Shown: one piece after another, positions 1-10,847 of the stretch
Numbering within the stretch: position 1 is the first letter of the stretch
Layout: each line of letters starts with the position of its first letter
NCBI GenBank assembly: GCA_942492125.1
Contig: CALODM010000031.1
Location: forward strand, 372,001 to 436,000
DNA from: BCD1 sp942492125
GTDB taxonomy: Bacteria; Bacteroidota; Bacteroidia; Chitinophagales; Saprospiraceae
Reading direction: 5' to 3'
DNA: 64,000 nucleotides
The notes under the pieces: generated by a model
Told to the model about the DNA's origin: nothing
Seen by the model: only the letters and a program-made list of their open reading frames with translations
Databases searched by the model: none
Translations under genes and position numbers: made by a program

Positions 1-1784
1 TCAAAACTACTGGACCCCAGGTCACTCCCGAAATCTGAAAATCCTGTCGAAGCTACGGTTAGATTTCGCTGGTGTTTTGCTGCTTTTTCATGGATAATGG
101 AATGAAATTGTGTGTTTTTGCGATTATCTGCCCTGGTGATCACCACCGTACCTGCAGGGTAGGCATTTCCGGCATTGGAAAATGGTGTTTTGGCCACTCT
201 CATTTTTATGCCTTGCTTCAGTAAATCAGTAACAAACCGTACATCTTCCATCGCTCCCCAGCGCAAAAAATAAGCGTAGGCCCTGGTATCAGCAGTAAAC
301 CGTTGTGTATAGTTTTCAAAAATATATTCTTTGGCAGTTTCTAGCTTTTCTTTTGTGGCATAAGTCTCGAGGCCATAAGCATAAGGAATACACCATGCCG
401 TAATGTCATAGGTCATGGAATCGCTCAACATGGCACCCGGATCGAGCAGGACCTGGGTCAATACTCCTTGCGGCTGATAGGCACTGACCAGCAAATCGCT
501 TGATTCAACCTTTAAGGTTACCTCCGTTCTGTTTTGGTAATCAAAAGCTTTCACCCCCTGGGTGCCGGTAGCTTTCCCGTATCGAATACCATTTTTATCC
601 ATCAGCCGGCAAAATGCTTTCATTTTATCGGGATTGTTGGTGTTCTTGATGATATATGTTTTGTATTCCCCGGGAGGGTCTTCATTGGCTTTTTCAAAAT
701 AAGCTTCGAAGTTTTCGATAAGTCTTTCAGCCTCCTCTGAGGCAATCTCCACCGTTGAAAGAGAGGTCGTTTTATGATGTTCAATGCGATCCATCAGCAC
801 CAGGGTATCCCCGTTTTCCATATGAATAGCACGGCCGGCAAGTCCGTGACCGGCCTGTTCGTAAGTCATTCCAATGGCACCGTTAAAACTGGGATAAGTA
901 TCGCCGTAGCTGGGATAGAACAGATCAAAAGATTCTTTGGTAAAATACAACCAGCCGTTTTTGTCAAAATACTTTGCATGATTTTTACCGATCTCCGTTT
1001 GGAAGTTCCCTTGCCATGGAGTTATATATTGATGAAAAGGCTGGGCGGCAGGAGCAAAATAATATGGATTATCGGGATATTGTTCGTGCAGGTCCGCATG
1101 TACATGGGGCATCCACTGGTGATAAACTTTCATACGTTGCTGCGACTCGACCTGTGTCTGCCATGCCCAATCCCGGTTAAGGTCAAACATATAATGATTG
1201 ACCCGACCGCCGGGCCAGGGTTCCCGATGTTCGCGAAGCCCACGTACAGGACTTGGATACAAATTGGCCACATCCCTGTACCAGTGTGAGTACCGGGAAT
1301 ACCCGTCAGGATTAAGAGAAGGGTCAATAATAACGATGGTATTTTCCAGCCATTCGGCAACCTTTTGATTTTCCCCACTCACCAATTCATAAAGCACGGC
1401 CATGGAACTTTCCGATCCACCCGCTTCATTGCCGTGAACGCTGTAGCTTAACCAAACCACCGCCCTGTCTAGATCCGGGTTTTGTACTCCTTCCTGCATA
1501 CCCGTTTTCCGGAGATTGTTGAGGCGAATTTCATCCAGTTGATCCATATTTTTCTTACTGGTGACAACGGCAAGGATGAGGGGTCTGTCCTGGTTGGTTT
1601 TGCCATAAGTCATAAGTGTTGCCTTATCGCTGTTTTGGGCAACGTGCTCGAAATAATCGACAACAAGATGATGGGGTGTAAAGTGTTCTCCAAGTTTATG
1701 TGGCAGGAATTCATCCGGTGATTGCAATTGTGCGTTCAACGTAAAAACAAGCCCTAAAAAACAAATTAAGGTCAACAATCTCAT
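1..1784 (-). CDS. M14 family zinc carboxypeptidase, secreted (3' end outside window)
   Basis: The minus-strand frame is open from an ATG at 1784 to the window edge (594 codons, no stop), so the C-terminus is missing. It begins with a signal peptide (MRLLTLICFLGLVFTLNA). The zinc-binding HxxE is visible in VHGNEAGGSES near residue 117, followed by the NPDG, FDLNRDW and DLHEQY segments of the M14 fold; the Glu of GMTYEQAGHG fits the catalytic Glu. M14 enzymes remove C-terminal residues from peptides, and this long secreted type is common in Bacteroidota. A further region of more than 200 residues follows the peptidase domain. The family call is firm; the substrate is unknown. It stands alone, with an IS remnant upstream. 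Confidence 0.9.
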   Translation of the reverse strand, partial: MRLLTLICFLGLVFTLNAQLQSPDEFLPHKLGEHFTPHHLVVDYFEHVAQNSDKATLMTYGKTNQDRPLILAVVTSKKNMDQLDEIRLNNLRKTGMQEGVQNPDLDRAVVWLSYSVHGNEAGGSESSMAVLYELVSGENQKVAEWLENTIVIIDPSLNPDGYSRYSHWYRDVANLYPSPVRGLREHREPWPGGRVNHYMFDLNRDWAWQTQVESQQRMKVYHQWMPHVHADLHEQYPDNPYYFAPAAQPFHQYITPWQGNFQTEIGKNHAKYFDKNGWLYFTKESFDLFYPSYGDTYPSFNGAIGMTYEQAGHGLAGRAIHMENGDTLVLMDRIEHHKTTSLSTVEIASEEAERLIENFEAYFEKANEDPPGEYKTYIIKNTNNPDKMKAFCRLMDKNGIRYGKATGTQGVKAFDYQNRTEVTLKVESSDLLVSAYQPQGVLTQVLLDPGAMLSDSMTYDITAWCIPYAYGLETYATKEKLETAKEYIFENYTQRFTADTRAYAYFLRWGAMEDVRFVTDLLKQGIKMRVAKTPFSNAGNAYPAGTVVITRADNRKNTQFHSIIHEKAAKHQRNLTVASTGFSDFGSDLGSSSF

Positions 1785-2181
1785 GTTTTAATTTTTTATT
1801 TTCATACCAGCCCAATAAAGGCAGCTCCAAAAATAAATAAATTGAAATGGCAAAAGTTCAATCGGAAGAAAAATAAAACAAAACATGACTCATCCCTGAA
1901 TTTTGCTAAGAGCAACCAAGATTTTTTTGATGCCTGGTATTATCAAATCTTCTAATCCTGCGTGGAACTAAAGGATTTTAATAATTTTACGTAATAAAGA
2001 TTTTGTATCTACTTCGACACCAAAGAGCGAACTTCGGGCTTTTTTTCTTAGGTTTAAATGCATTTTTTCTTGTTTGATAGCCTAAAGACGTAGACGAACA
2101 TGTAAATTTTGGTGAATACAACAATTTGGGCTGAGTCATGCGAATTTCATAAAAACGTGAAGAAAAAGTTTATGTAAGTTT
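1785..2181. other. Intergenic region without a recognisable gene
   Basis: AT-rich spacer between the start of the M14 peptidase gene and the IS remnant. No ORF with coding character, RNA gene or strong hairpin was found. It should hold the promoter of the peptidase gene, but no clear TAnnTTTG element was assigned. Part of it may be the decayed left end of the neighbouring element. Confidence 0.5.
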
Positions 2182-3088
2182 GTGAATGCAACAACTCAAA
2201 CTTATTCAACTTACTCCCACGTCTGTCAAGAAGCCACGAAGAAGAACTCAAATGGCACTGCCACTCGCTTCACAAAAAGTGGAGCGGAGCCAATATTTAG
2301 TGCAGATTGTGAAGTTCCAACTACCTATTTATTTGGAGTAGGTTTTGAACAACGCTTTCCAGATAAAACAAGTCCATCGTTACATTCGTGATCATTGGTT
2401 GAGTTGGTTTCCCAATCTACCTGCCTATCAGACTTACAAAATGAACGGCTAAACCGATTAGTGAGTGTTTTTCCAGTTTTAGTCTATCGCCTGATTTGTG
2501 GTGAAGTGGTGATAAAAAAATATTCCCCAATACTTTAGCTTAACAGATTCGATGCCGATTATGACTTGTAGCAATCGAAGGCGAGCTAAAGTTGCATTGG
2601 AATTGTGTGATAAGGGTTATAACTCAGTTAAAAAAGAGGCATTTTTATGGGGTTAAACTGCATGCTATAGGCTTTTACAATCCGGGAGGATTACCCGTTC
2701 CAGAATTTCTTCAACTAAGTAAAGCCTCTGAACACGACTTAAGTGCTCAACGCCCCATTTTGGAACAACTTCCAACAGAAGGTATTTGGGGGACAAAGCT
2801 TTTTAGGGATAAAAAGTTAGACAGAGTTATTAAAGATAAAGGAGGAGAACTTTTAACGCCTGTTAGTATACCAGGATGGGATTCAACAGGCTCTCAGGGA
2901 AAGAACTAAGGCCGCGGATGATTTTTTTTCTGTTGCTGTGTCAAGAGTTAGACAGCCCATTGAATCATTTTTCAATTGGATAATTCGAAAAAAACAGATA
3001 TTCAAGGCCTGCCTTAAAAGGGCTATTACATATTTTTGGAAAAATAGCAGCTGCTTTTATACCGCTAATTATTGAGCCAATGCTTTAG
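2182..3088 (+). pseudogene. Decayed IS982-like DDE transposase
   Basis: Pieces of one transposase can be read in different frames. From about 2350 comes IRDHWLSWFPNLPAYQTYK, from about 2551 DSMPIMTCSNRRRAKVAL, from about 2640 HFYGVKLHAIGFYNPGGLP and LSKASEHDLSAQ, from about 2910 SVAVSRVRQPIESFFNWI, and finally GLLHIFGKIAAAFI ending at a stop at 3088. These are in the order found in the Bacteroidota group of IS982-type transposases (DSMP, YGxKLHA, ASEND-like, RQPIE, FGKxAAAFI). At least three frameshifts and several stops separate them, so the gene is dead. The 5' boundary is uncertain, and no terminal inverted repeats were identified. The IS982 assignment is from remembered family motifs. Confidence 0.75.
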
Positions 3089-3137
3089 CCCCTGATTCGC
3101 ATGTCTATGTTTATGCTTTAACAGTATTAAAATATTC

Positions 3138-4307
3138 CTAGCTGTTATTTGTTGGCAAGTACATTTTACCCTTCAATAAGTCTCTGGAAATAACGATACG
3201 CTGGACTTCAGAAGTACCTTCATAGATTTGAGTAATCTTGGCATCACGCATCAAACGCTCAACATGGTATTCTTTCACATATCCGTATCCACCATGTATT
3301 TGCACCGCTTCAACAGTATGTTTCATGGCTACCTCTGAAGCAAAAACCTTGGCCATAGCACTGGCGCTGTTATAGTCCATGCCCTGGTCTTTGAGCCATG
3401 CCGCACGATAGACCATCATTTTGGCAGCTTCGATATCCGTTGCCATATCAGCCAGCTTAAAAGCGATAGCCTGATGGTTGGCAATAGGTTTCCCAAAAGC
3501 TTCACGCTCTTTGGCATAAGCCACTGAAAGCTCATAAGCTCCGCCTGCAATTCCCAATGCCTGGGCAGCAATACCGATACGGCCACCGGCGAGTGTTTTC
3601 ATGGCAAACTTAAACCCAAAACCATCCTCCCCGATCCTGTTCTCCTTAGGTACCTTCACGTCATTGTACATAATGGTGTGGGTATCTGATGAGCGAATAC
3701 CGAGCTTGTCTTCTTTTGCACCGACAACTACCCCTTGCCAATCGGTTTCCACGATAAAGGCATTAATGCCTTTGTGTCCGAGTTCTGGATTGGTTTGGGC
3801 TATTACAAGATGTATATCCGATGATCCACCATTGGTTATCCAGTTTTTGGTACCATTGATGATGTAATGGTCGCCCATGTCTACTGCTGTAGTCCGCTGA
3901 GAAGTTGCATCACTGCCTGCTTCCGGCTCAGAAAGGCAAAAAGCGCCAATGAGTTCTCCCATGGCCAGAGGAGTAAGGTATTTCTGTTTTTGTTCTTCTG
4001 TTCCGTATTCCTCCAATCCCCAGCAGACGAGCGAATTATTGACAGACATCAACACAGAGCAGGAATTATCCACCTTGGACAATTCTTCCATTGCGAGGAC
4101 ATAAGAAATCGTATCCATGCCGCCGCCGCCATATTCAGGAGAGACCATCATTCCCAAAAATCCAAGCTCTGCCATCATTTTGACCTGCTCGGCAGCGAAT
4201 TGCATATTAGAATCTCTTTCTATAACTCCTGGCTTGAGTTCCTTTTGGGCAAATTCTCTTGCCGCGTCCCTAACCGCGAGTTGTTCTTCTGTAAATTCAA
4301 AATTCAT
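3138..4307 (-). CDS. Acyl-CoA dehydrogenase (short/medium-chain type)
   Basis: A 389-residue FAD flavoenzyme that introduces the alpha,beta double bond in acyl-CoA, the first step of beta-oxidation. Both family signatures are present: CLSEPEAGSDAT near residue 125 and the QIHGGYGY...MRDAKI block near 340. The Glu of IYEGTSEVQ (about residue 363) is at the usual catalytic-base position of butyryl-CoA-type enzymes. Length and N-terminus (MNFEFTEEQLAVRDAAREFA) match the family, so this start is preferred. It is probably transcribed alone from the 154-bp region to its right, which holds a 13-bp direct repeat. A larger paralogue lies at 23302-25101. The exact chain length or a branched-chain substrate cannot be told from sequence. 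Confidence 0.93.
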   Translation of the reverse strand: MNFEFTEEQLAVRDAAREFAQKELKPGVIERDSNMQFAAEQVKMMAELGFLGMMVSPEYGGGGMDTISYVLAMEELSKVDNSCSVLMSVNNSLVCWGLEEYGTEEQKQKYLTPLAMGELIGAFCLSEPEAGSDATSQRTTAVDMGDHYIINGTKNWITNGGSSDIHLVIAQTNPELGHKGINAFIVETDWQGVVVGAKEDKLGIRSSDTHTIMYNDVKVPKENRIGEDGFGFKFAMKTLAGGRIGIAAQALGIAGGAYELSVAYAKEREAFGKPIANHQAIAFKLADMATDIEAAKMMVYRAAWLKDQGMDYNSASAMAKVFASEVAMKHTVEAVQIHGGYGYVKEYHVERLMRDAKITQIYEGTSEVQRIVISRDLLKGKMYLPTNNS

Positions 4308-4353
4308 TTTGTTTGGTTTTATTTTTAGTTACTTGGTTGTGCATGATTTAAGA

Positions 4354-4400
4354 GTTTCAAATGGTGTATGCGCTCATTTCATTCACTGTTTCAAATGGTG
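4354..4400. repeat. 13-bp direct repeat GTTTCAAATGGTG, two copies
   Basis: Exact copies lie at 4354-4366 and 4388-4400, 34 bp start to start (a little over three helical turns), in the region upstream of the acyl-CoA dehydrogenase and downstream of DUF4286. A pair like this could be a regulator binding site for the dehydrogenase gene. That role is inference from position only. Confidence 0.4.
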
Positions 4401-4461
4401 AAAAGTAGCTGTTAAACCGACTGAACCTTTTTTTGTCTTCCGTAAGCCGGTACAACTCGTT

Positions 4462-4767
4462 TCAATCAATCACCTCCAGTACAGTACGGAATGACAGAGC
4501 CTTGTCACCATACCGGTCCTGGTGTTTGGCCTTGAGGTCAGGGGCGTGAATTCCCTGGTATTTTTGCAGGTCGCCCAGGCTTTGGCAAAAATACTGAATT
4601 GTGTACGTAAAACCGTCAGAATCGTCCTGTAATAACAGCCTGCAAAACTTTTTTTCTGTAAATAATCCGGTATCCATTACCTCTGGAATATGAACCCCTT
4701 TCATCCAGGCTACCCAGTCATCATGAATGTCCCGGGCCACCTTTACTGTTACGTTGTAAACTATCAT
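4462..4767 (-). CDS. DUF4286 family protein
   Basis: A 101-residue soluble protein (MIVYNVTVKVARDIHDDW...) that looks like DUF4286, a small Bacteroidota family with a predicted ferredoxin-like (dimeric alpha/beta barrel) fold. Typical features seen are the opening IYNVT strand, HIPEVMDTGLF, the YTIQYFC strand and a C-terminal helix ending in FRTVLEV. No signal peptide or membrane segment. The function is unknown. It lies 73 bp downstream of murA on the same strand, separated by a stem-loop, so the two may be co-transcribed. Confidence 0.8.
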   Translation of the reverse strand: MIVYNVTVKVARDIHDDWVAWMKGVHIPEVMDTGLFTEKKFCRLLLQDDSDGFTYTIQYFCQSLGDLQKYQGIHAPDLKAKHQDRYGDKALSFRTVLEVID

Positions 4768-4795
4768 TTCTATAATTTCGAATTTTGATGTCTAG

Positions 4796-4828
4796 AGAAG
4801 TACTATTATTCTAAAAAATAGTACTTCT
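4796..4828. other. Stem-loop in the murA-DUF4286 spacer
   Basis: Perfect 12-bp arms (AGAAGTACTATT at 4796-4807 and its complement at 4817-4828) around a 9-nt loop. Neither side has a clear T-tract, so it is not a convincing intrinsic terminator. It could stabilise or process the murA transcript, or be a small mobile palindrome. Role unknown. Confidence 0.45.
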
Positions 4829-4840
4829 TGTATCATCTGC

Positions 4841-6151
<1,311 letters not shown>

Positions 6152-6172
6152 AGTATGTTTTTTGGATGAGGT

Positions 6173-6334
6173 AAGTAAGCGGATGATATAGGGTAACGAC
6201 TAAATTGAAATGATTTTTTGTTGAAGTCAAGGCAAAAAACGCAGGCATAGCTAAAACTACGGCGAGCATTTTTAACGTAGAATGCAACAAAAAGTCGTTC
6301 AAGGAATTATGCTACCTAATTTGTCCGCTTACTT
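6173..6334. repeat. MITE-like 162-bp imperfect inverted repeat
   Basis: The ends are perfect 11-bp inverted repeats, AAGTAAGCGGA at 6173-6183 and TCCGCTTACTT at 6324-6334. The similarity continues inward for about 55 bp per arm with substitutions, including TTTTTGTTG against CAACAAAAA. The centre (about 6230-6275) is not part of the arms. It is too short to code. The shape is that of a non-autonomous miniature element or a large regulatory hairpin in the murA-sulfatase intergenic region (6152-6527). No target-site duplication could be defined, and no second copy was seen in this window. Confidence 0.6.
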
Positions 6335-6527
6335 TAATAAAGTGGATTTATTTTGTCGTAAAGATATAACCCTCAAGGGTAAAAGCGAGATTTGAAGGTA
6401 ATGAATGTGTAAAGAAATTATTAAGTGTACCGGATAAGGGAGTATTCGACGGCAACTTTCTCAAAACCCTTTTAAAACCCCTTATTTTTCAGATATTTGA
6501 AGCCATTGATGATAAAGAACTTTAACC

Positions 6528-8099
6528 ATGAATACAGTCAAAATAATCGTTTTGGGGATTGCTTGTTCGCTCTTACTAAACAGTGGTTGTCAATCAAAAA
6601 AAGAAGCACTCCCTGCCACCAACATCATCTTCATCCTCGCTGATGACCTCGGCTATGGCGACATCTCGGCGTTTAATGAAAATGGTAAAATCAAAACGCC
6701 CCACATCGACAAACTGGCCGAGCAAGGCATGAAATTTACCGATGCCCATACTTCCTCTTCTGTATGCACTCCAACACGTTACGGTATCCTTACCGGAAGA
6801 TACAACTGGCGCAGCCGGCTAAAAAGTGGTGTCCTTACCGGCAAATCAAAAGCATTGATACCGAAAGACAGAACCACCGTAGCCTCAATGCTCCAAAAAC
6901 AAGGTTACCATACTGCCTTCATCGGGAAATGGCACCTGGGTTGGGACTGGACACTTTATGATCCCAATGAGTTTGGAGGAGAAGGATGGGATGCGGCGGA
7001 TTTCGACAATATCGACTTTTCACAACCCATAACGCATACGCCAAATGATCTGGGTTTTGATTATGCCTATGGCCATAGTGGATCGCTTGATATGGCCCCT
7101 TATGTTTATGTGGAAAACGGAAAAGTTACCTCTCTACCGGATACTTCCACCGTCAATACCGGGAAGTATTCCTGGTGGCGGGAAGGCCCGACAGGAACTG
7201 ATTTCATACATGACCAAGTGACTCCCCGTTTTTTTAAGAAAAGTCAGGACTACATCAATGAAAGAGCGGCTTCCAAACAGCCTTTCTTTTTGTATTTGGC
7301 GCTTCCTTCTCCGCATACCCCCATCCTTCCATTGGAACCTTGGCAGGGAAAAAGCGGACTGAACCCTTACGGTGATTTTGTCATGATGATCGATGATTAT
7401 GTGGGGCAACTTATGGGAACCATTAAAGCTGCCGGCATAGAAAAAAACACGCTGGTCATTTTCACCAGCGATAACGGTGTGTCTCCTGCTGCCAAAATTG
7501 ACGAACTCATTGAAGGGGGACATTATTCAAGCGGAGTTTTCCGGGGTCACAAAGCCGATATTTTTGAAGGCGGACACCGGGTGCCTTTTATTGCCAGGTG
7601 GCCTGCTGTCATCACATCCGGAAGTACTTCCGATGAGACCATTTGCACCACAGACTTTTTGGCCACTTGTGCCAATATTTCCGGCTATCCATTGTCCGGC
7701 AATGAAGGAGAAGACAGTTATAATCTGATGCCTTTGTTTGAAGAACCAGCACCTTCAAACCGGCTGAGAGAAGCTACCATTCATCATTCTATCAACGGCA
7801 GCTTTGCCATCCGGCAGGGAGACTGGAAACTCATCATGTGTCCGGGTTCCGGGGGATGGAGTTTTCCAACGCCTGAGAATAAGGAAGCCCTCGACACCTT
7901 GCCGAAAATCCAGCTGTATGACCTGAAAAACGATGCTTCCGAATCCCGGAATTTGCACTCGGAATATCCAGAAAAAGTAACGGCCCTTAAATCTTTGCTT
8001 GTCAAATATATTCAGGAAGGGCGAAGTACCCCTGGCACCCCACAAAGCAACGATTCCATTGATTTTGAATGGAAACAGATCGGGTTTATCGAAATTTGA
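6528..8099 (+). CDS. Sulfatase (arylsulfatase type), probable lipoprotein
   Basis: A 523-residue member of the S1 (formylglycine) sulfatase family, which hydrolyses sulfate esters on glycans or other substrates. The N-terminal hydrophobic segment ends in NSG-Cys21, a loose lipobox, so the protein is probably anchored in the cell envelope. The metal-binding FILADDLGYGD is near residue 35, and the C-x-P-x-R motif CTPTR starts at Cys80, the residue converted to formylglycine. Further matches are GKWHLG and FTSDNG. A formylglycine-generating enzyme would have to be encoded elsewhere. It is followed 95 bp downstream by a secreted hydrolase on the same strand. The sulfated substrate is not evident, and there is no SusCD pair nearby. 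Confidence 0.92.
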   Translation: MNTVKIIVLGIACSLLLNSGCQSKKEALPATNIIFILADDLGYGDISAFNENGKIKTPHIDKLAEQGMKFTDAHTSSSVCTPTRYGILTGRYNWRSRLKSGVLTGKSKALIPKDRTTVASMLQKQGYHTAFIGKWHLGWDWTLYDPNEFGGEGWDAADFDNIDFSQPITHTPNDLGFDYAYGHSGSLDMAPYVYVENGKVTSLPDTSTVNTGKYSWWREGPTGTDFIHDQVTPRFFKKSQDYINERAASKQPFFLYLALPSPHTPILPLEPWQGKSGLNPYGDFVMMIDDYVGQLMGTIKAAGIEKNTLVIFTSDNGVSPAAKIDELIEGGHYSSGVFRGHKADIFEGGHRVPFIARWPAVITSGSTSDETICTTDFLATCANISGYPLSGNEGEDSYNLMPLFEEPAPSNRLREATIHHSINGSFAIRQGDWKLIMCPGSGGWSFPTPENKEALDTLPKIQLYDLKNDASESRNLHSEYPEKVTALKSLLVKYIQEGRSTPGTPQSNDSIDFEWKQIGFIEI

Positions 8100-8194
8100 T
8101 TTTCAATAAAACTCTCGCTAAATTATCATGGCTTGAATTGAATATGTGGTAAATTAGAGCGAAATGATCACAAGTTTAAACTAATCCATAAATA

Positions 8195-10790
8195 ATGAAT
8201 TTCGCAACATACAAAATAAAACTGGCGAGCGTTATCAGCCTGCTGTTCTTAGCTCTTTATGCTTTTGCTCAACAACAAGGCAACATCGTCCAATACTTCG
8301 GCAAGGAAAAGGTCGAAGCAATAAAAGAAGGCGAGGTAATTCACCTTTTTAAAGAAGGTCTTGCTCTTAAAGTTCCACGTTTTGGATTCAGCGCTGAAAC
8401 AATTCCGCATGATCCGATTGTCGCCAAAATGTTGGAAAATGAGGACTTGGTCTTTCTGCCCGGCGAGTCGGAAATACTCAATGGAAAAACCTACCAATGG
8501 GAAGAAATTTCCGTTGGTGATAAAAACGACTTCAACGATCCCGGTCTTCGGTCAGGTTACCTATACCTGGAATATGATTCGCCTGGTGCTAAAACCGTTT
8601 TATTTGAAGCCTCCGGCCATACGATGGTTATCGTTAACGGACTACCTCATGAAGGGAGACCACTATGATTATGGCTGGCAGCTGATTCCGGTAAGACTCC
8701 AAAAAGGCATCAATAAATTCCTGCTTACCGGAGGACGCTTTCCGACGATGAGAGCCCGGCTGTTATCTGCCAATGAACCTGTGCAATTCACTGTTCGGGA
8801 TATGACTTTACCTGATCTGTTGCCTGAAGAAACCGGGCAGCTGTGGGGTGCGATAAGAGTGATGAACTTGAACGAAAGCTGGCTCAGAGGAGGAAGCATA
8901 ATTTGTGAAATTGGAGATCAAATCTCTTCCACAAACCTCCCTGATCTATCTCCATATAATATCCGGAAAGTACCGTTTTTGATTCCCAATCCGGAAAACC
9001 TTTCCATTGAAGAAACCGTTCAGGCCACCCTCGCCTTGAAAAACCACAAAGGCAAAACAGTATCTTCTGTGACCATTGAACTCCAAACCAAATCCATTCA
9101 CAAACACCATAAGCGGACTTTTATCAGTGACATTGACGGTAGTGTACAATATTACAGTGTAGCGCCTTCTTCGGATCCTAATGCTGAAAAACCGGCACTT
9201 TTCTTTTCTGTGCACGGGGCTTCGGTTGAGGCCGTCAACCAGGCCAACGCCTACAAACAAAAAGATTGGGGACACCTCGTGGCTCCTACCAACCGCCGGC
9301 CGTTCGGTTTTGCCTGGGAAGACTGGGGAAGACTGGATGCGCTGGAAGTACTGACTCATGCCGAAAATTTGTTAAAAACGGATCCGCAACACACCTATCT
9401 GACGGGCCACTCTATGGGCGGACATGGTACCTGGTATCTCGGTGCTACCTATCCCGACCGATTTGCAGCCATAGCCCCTTGCGCCGGTTATCCGGATTTA
9501 TTAAGCTACCGGCAGAGTTTTTTGAAGCGGATGAAGAACAGTCCCGAATCGGAATTTGCCCGTTTTGGCATGACCAAAGCGGAGTTTCTGGAGCTTATGA
9601 AAGATAAACCTTTTGAAAACGACACAGACAAGTCCATGGATTCCATCATCCGGCGTGCCGGGAATCCGAGCAGAACCCTGAAACTCGAACGGAATTATCT
9701 CCACTTTGGTATTTTTGTGCTGCATGGGGAAATCGACAATGTGGTACCAACTTTTATCGCCAGGGAAATGCGGGAAAGACTGGGTAAATTCCACCCCGAC
9801 TTCACCTATTACGAATACCCGGGAGGCACCCACTGGTACGGGGACCACAGCGTGGACTGGCCGCCAATTTTTGACTTTTTCAAGGCCCGCAGTATCAAAG
9901 CACCAGCGGAAATTAATAAGATTGAATTCTCAACCGGCTCGCCCGGCGTTTCTTCAGGATCACACTTTATTCATATCCTGCAACAGGAAGTGCCTTTTGA
10001 GGTCAGCTCTTTTAATTTCATGAGAGATGAGAAAACCATTACCCTGACGAGCCAGAATGTACAAACTATTGCTATCAACCGGAAAAAGATGCAGCCGAAG
10101 ACTGAAAACATTCAAATTGACGGTCAAAATTTACCTCTTCCAAAAGATATATCAACCCTGCATCTGACGAAAGAAGCCGGATTATGGGAAAAAACCAACG
10201 GACCAGCCACCGCAGCAAAAGGACCCCATAGAAACGGTGGTTTTAAAGATGCTTTCAGACATAAAGTATTATTCGTTTACGCAACCAGGGGCTCAAAGGC
10301 AGAAAATGAATGGTATTACAACCGCGCCAAATTCGATGCAGAAAAGTTCTGGTACCGGGCTAATGGCAATATCGAACTCATTCCTGACACAGCCTTCAGA
10401 CCCGTTGATCACAGAGACCGTAATGTCATTATTTATGGCAATAAGGATAATAATGCCGCCTGGGAAATATTGCTGAAAGACTGTCCAATTCAGGTATCAA
10501 ACAATTTTGTTGTCGTTGGCAGCAAAACGATCGAAGGAGATCAATTCGGCAGTTACTTCATCTACCCTCGCCGGGATAGTGATATTGCCAGTGTCGGCGT
10601 GATTACCGCAACAGGTGTTAAGGGTATGAAAGGAGCCTATGCCAACGACTACCTGGTCAACGGCACAACCTTTCCCGACCTATTGATCTTTGATAATACC
10701 ATGATGCAAAAAGGGCTTTCGGGAGTTAAGTGCAGCGGCTTTTTCGGAAATGACTGGTCGGTGGAAAAGGGAGATTTTGTCTGGCGCTAA
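8195..10790 (+). pseudogene. Secreted alpha/beta hydrolase (prolyl-oligopeptidase-like), frameshifted
   Basis: Two overlapping frames make one protein. The first runs from ATG 8195 (signal peptide ending ALYAFA) and stops at 8668. The second continues without a break in sense to 10790. The join is at about 8655-8661: GAAGGGAGACCAC reads EGRPL then stop, while removal of one G gives EGDHYDYGWQL. The restored protein would be 864 residues. The serine nucleophile is in GHSMGGHGTW (about 9410), followed by the acid in HGEIDNVVP (about 9725) and the His in GGTHWYGDHS (about 9830), a full triad. A beta-rich N-terminal region and a long C-terminal region flank it. Likely an esterase or peptidase of the S9 type; substrate unknown. 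The indel in a G run may be a sequencing error. Confidence 0.8.
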
Positions 10791-10796
10791 ATCGCC

Positions 10797-10816
10797 ACTA
10801 GACTAGACTAGACTAG
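10797..10816. repeat. Four tandem copies of ACTAG
   Basis: Four perfect 5-bp units run from 10797 to 10816, directly into the large palindrome that follows. Such a short tandem next to a REP-like hairpin may have formed by replication slippage. Confidence 0.7.
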
Positions 10817-10847
10817 ACCTCCGAGGTTTTGAAAACCTCGGAGGTCT
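10815..10847. repeat. REP-like perfect palindrome, possible transcription terminator
   Basis: Arms of 16 bp (AGACCTCCGAGGTTTT at 10815-10830 and its exact complement at 10832-10847) are separated by one base. The element lies 24 bp after the hydrolase stop and before the carbonic anhydrase gene. GC-rich arms ending in TTTT/AAAA could terminate transcription. The sequence also resembles a dispersed intergenic palindrome that I recall from Bacteroidota genomes. No other copy was seen in this window. Confidence 0.65.

Noticed and set aside
774..1289. Plus-strand 171-codon frame
   Set aside because: It lies entirely opposite the M14 carboxypeptidase, whose frame has signal peptide and catalytic motifs; it is a shadow frame.
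2018..2046. Rho-independent terminator near the IS remnant
   Set aside because: A T-run is present, but the preceding AGC/GCT pairing is too short for a stable stem.
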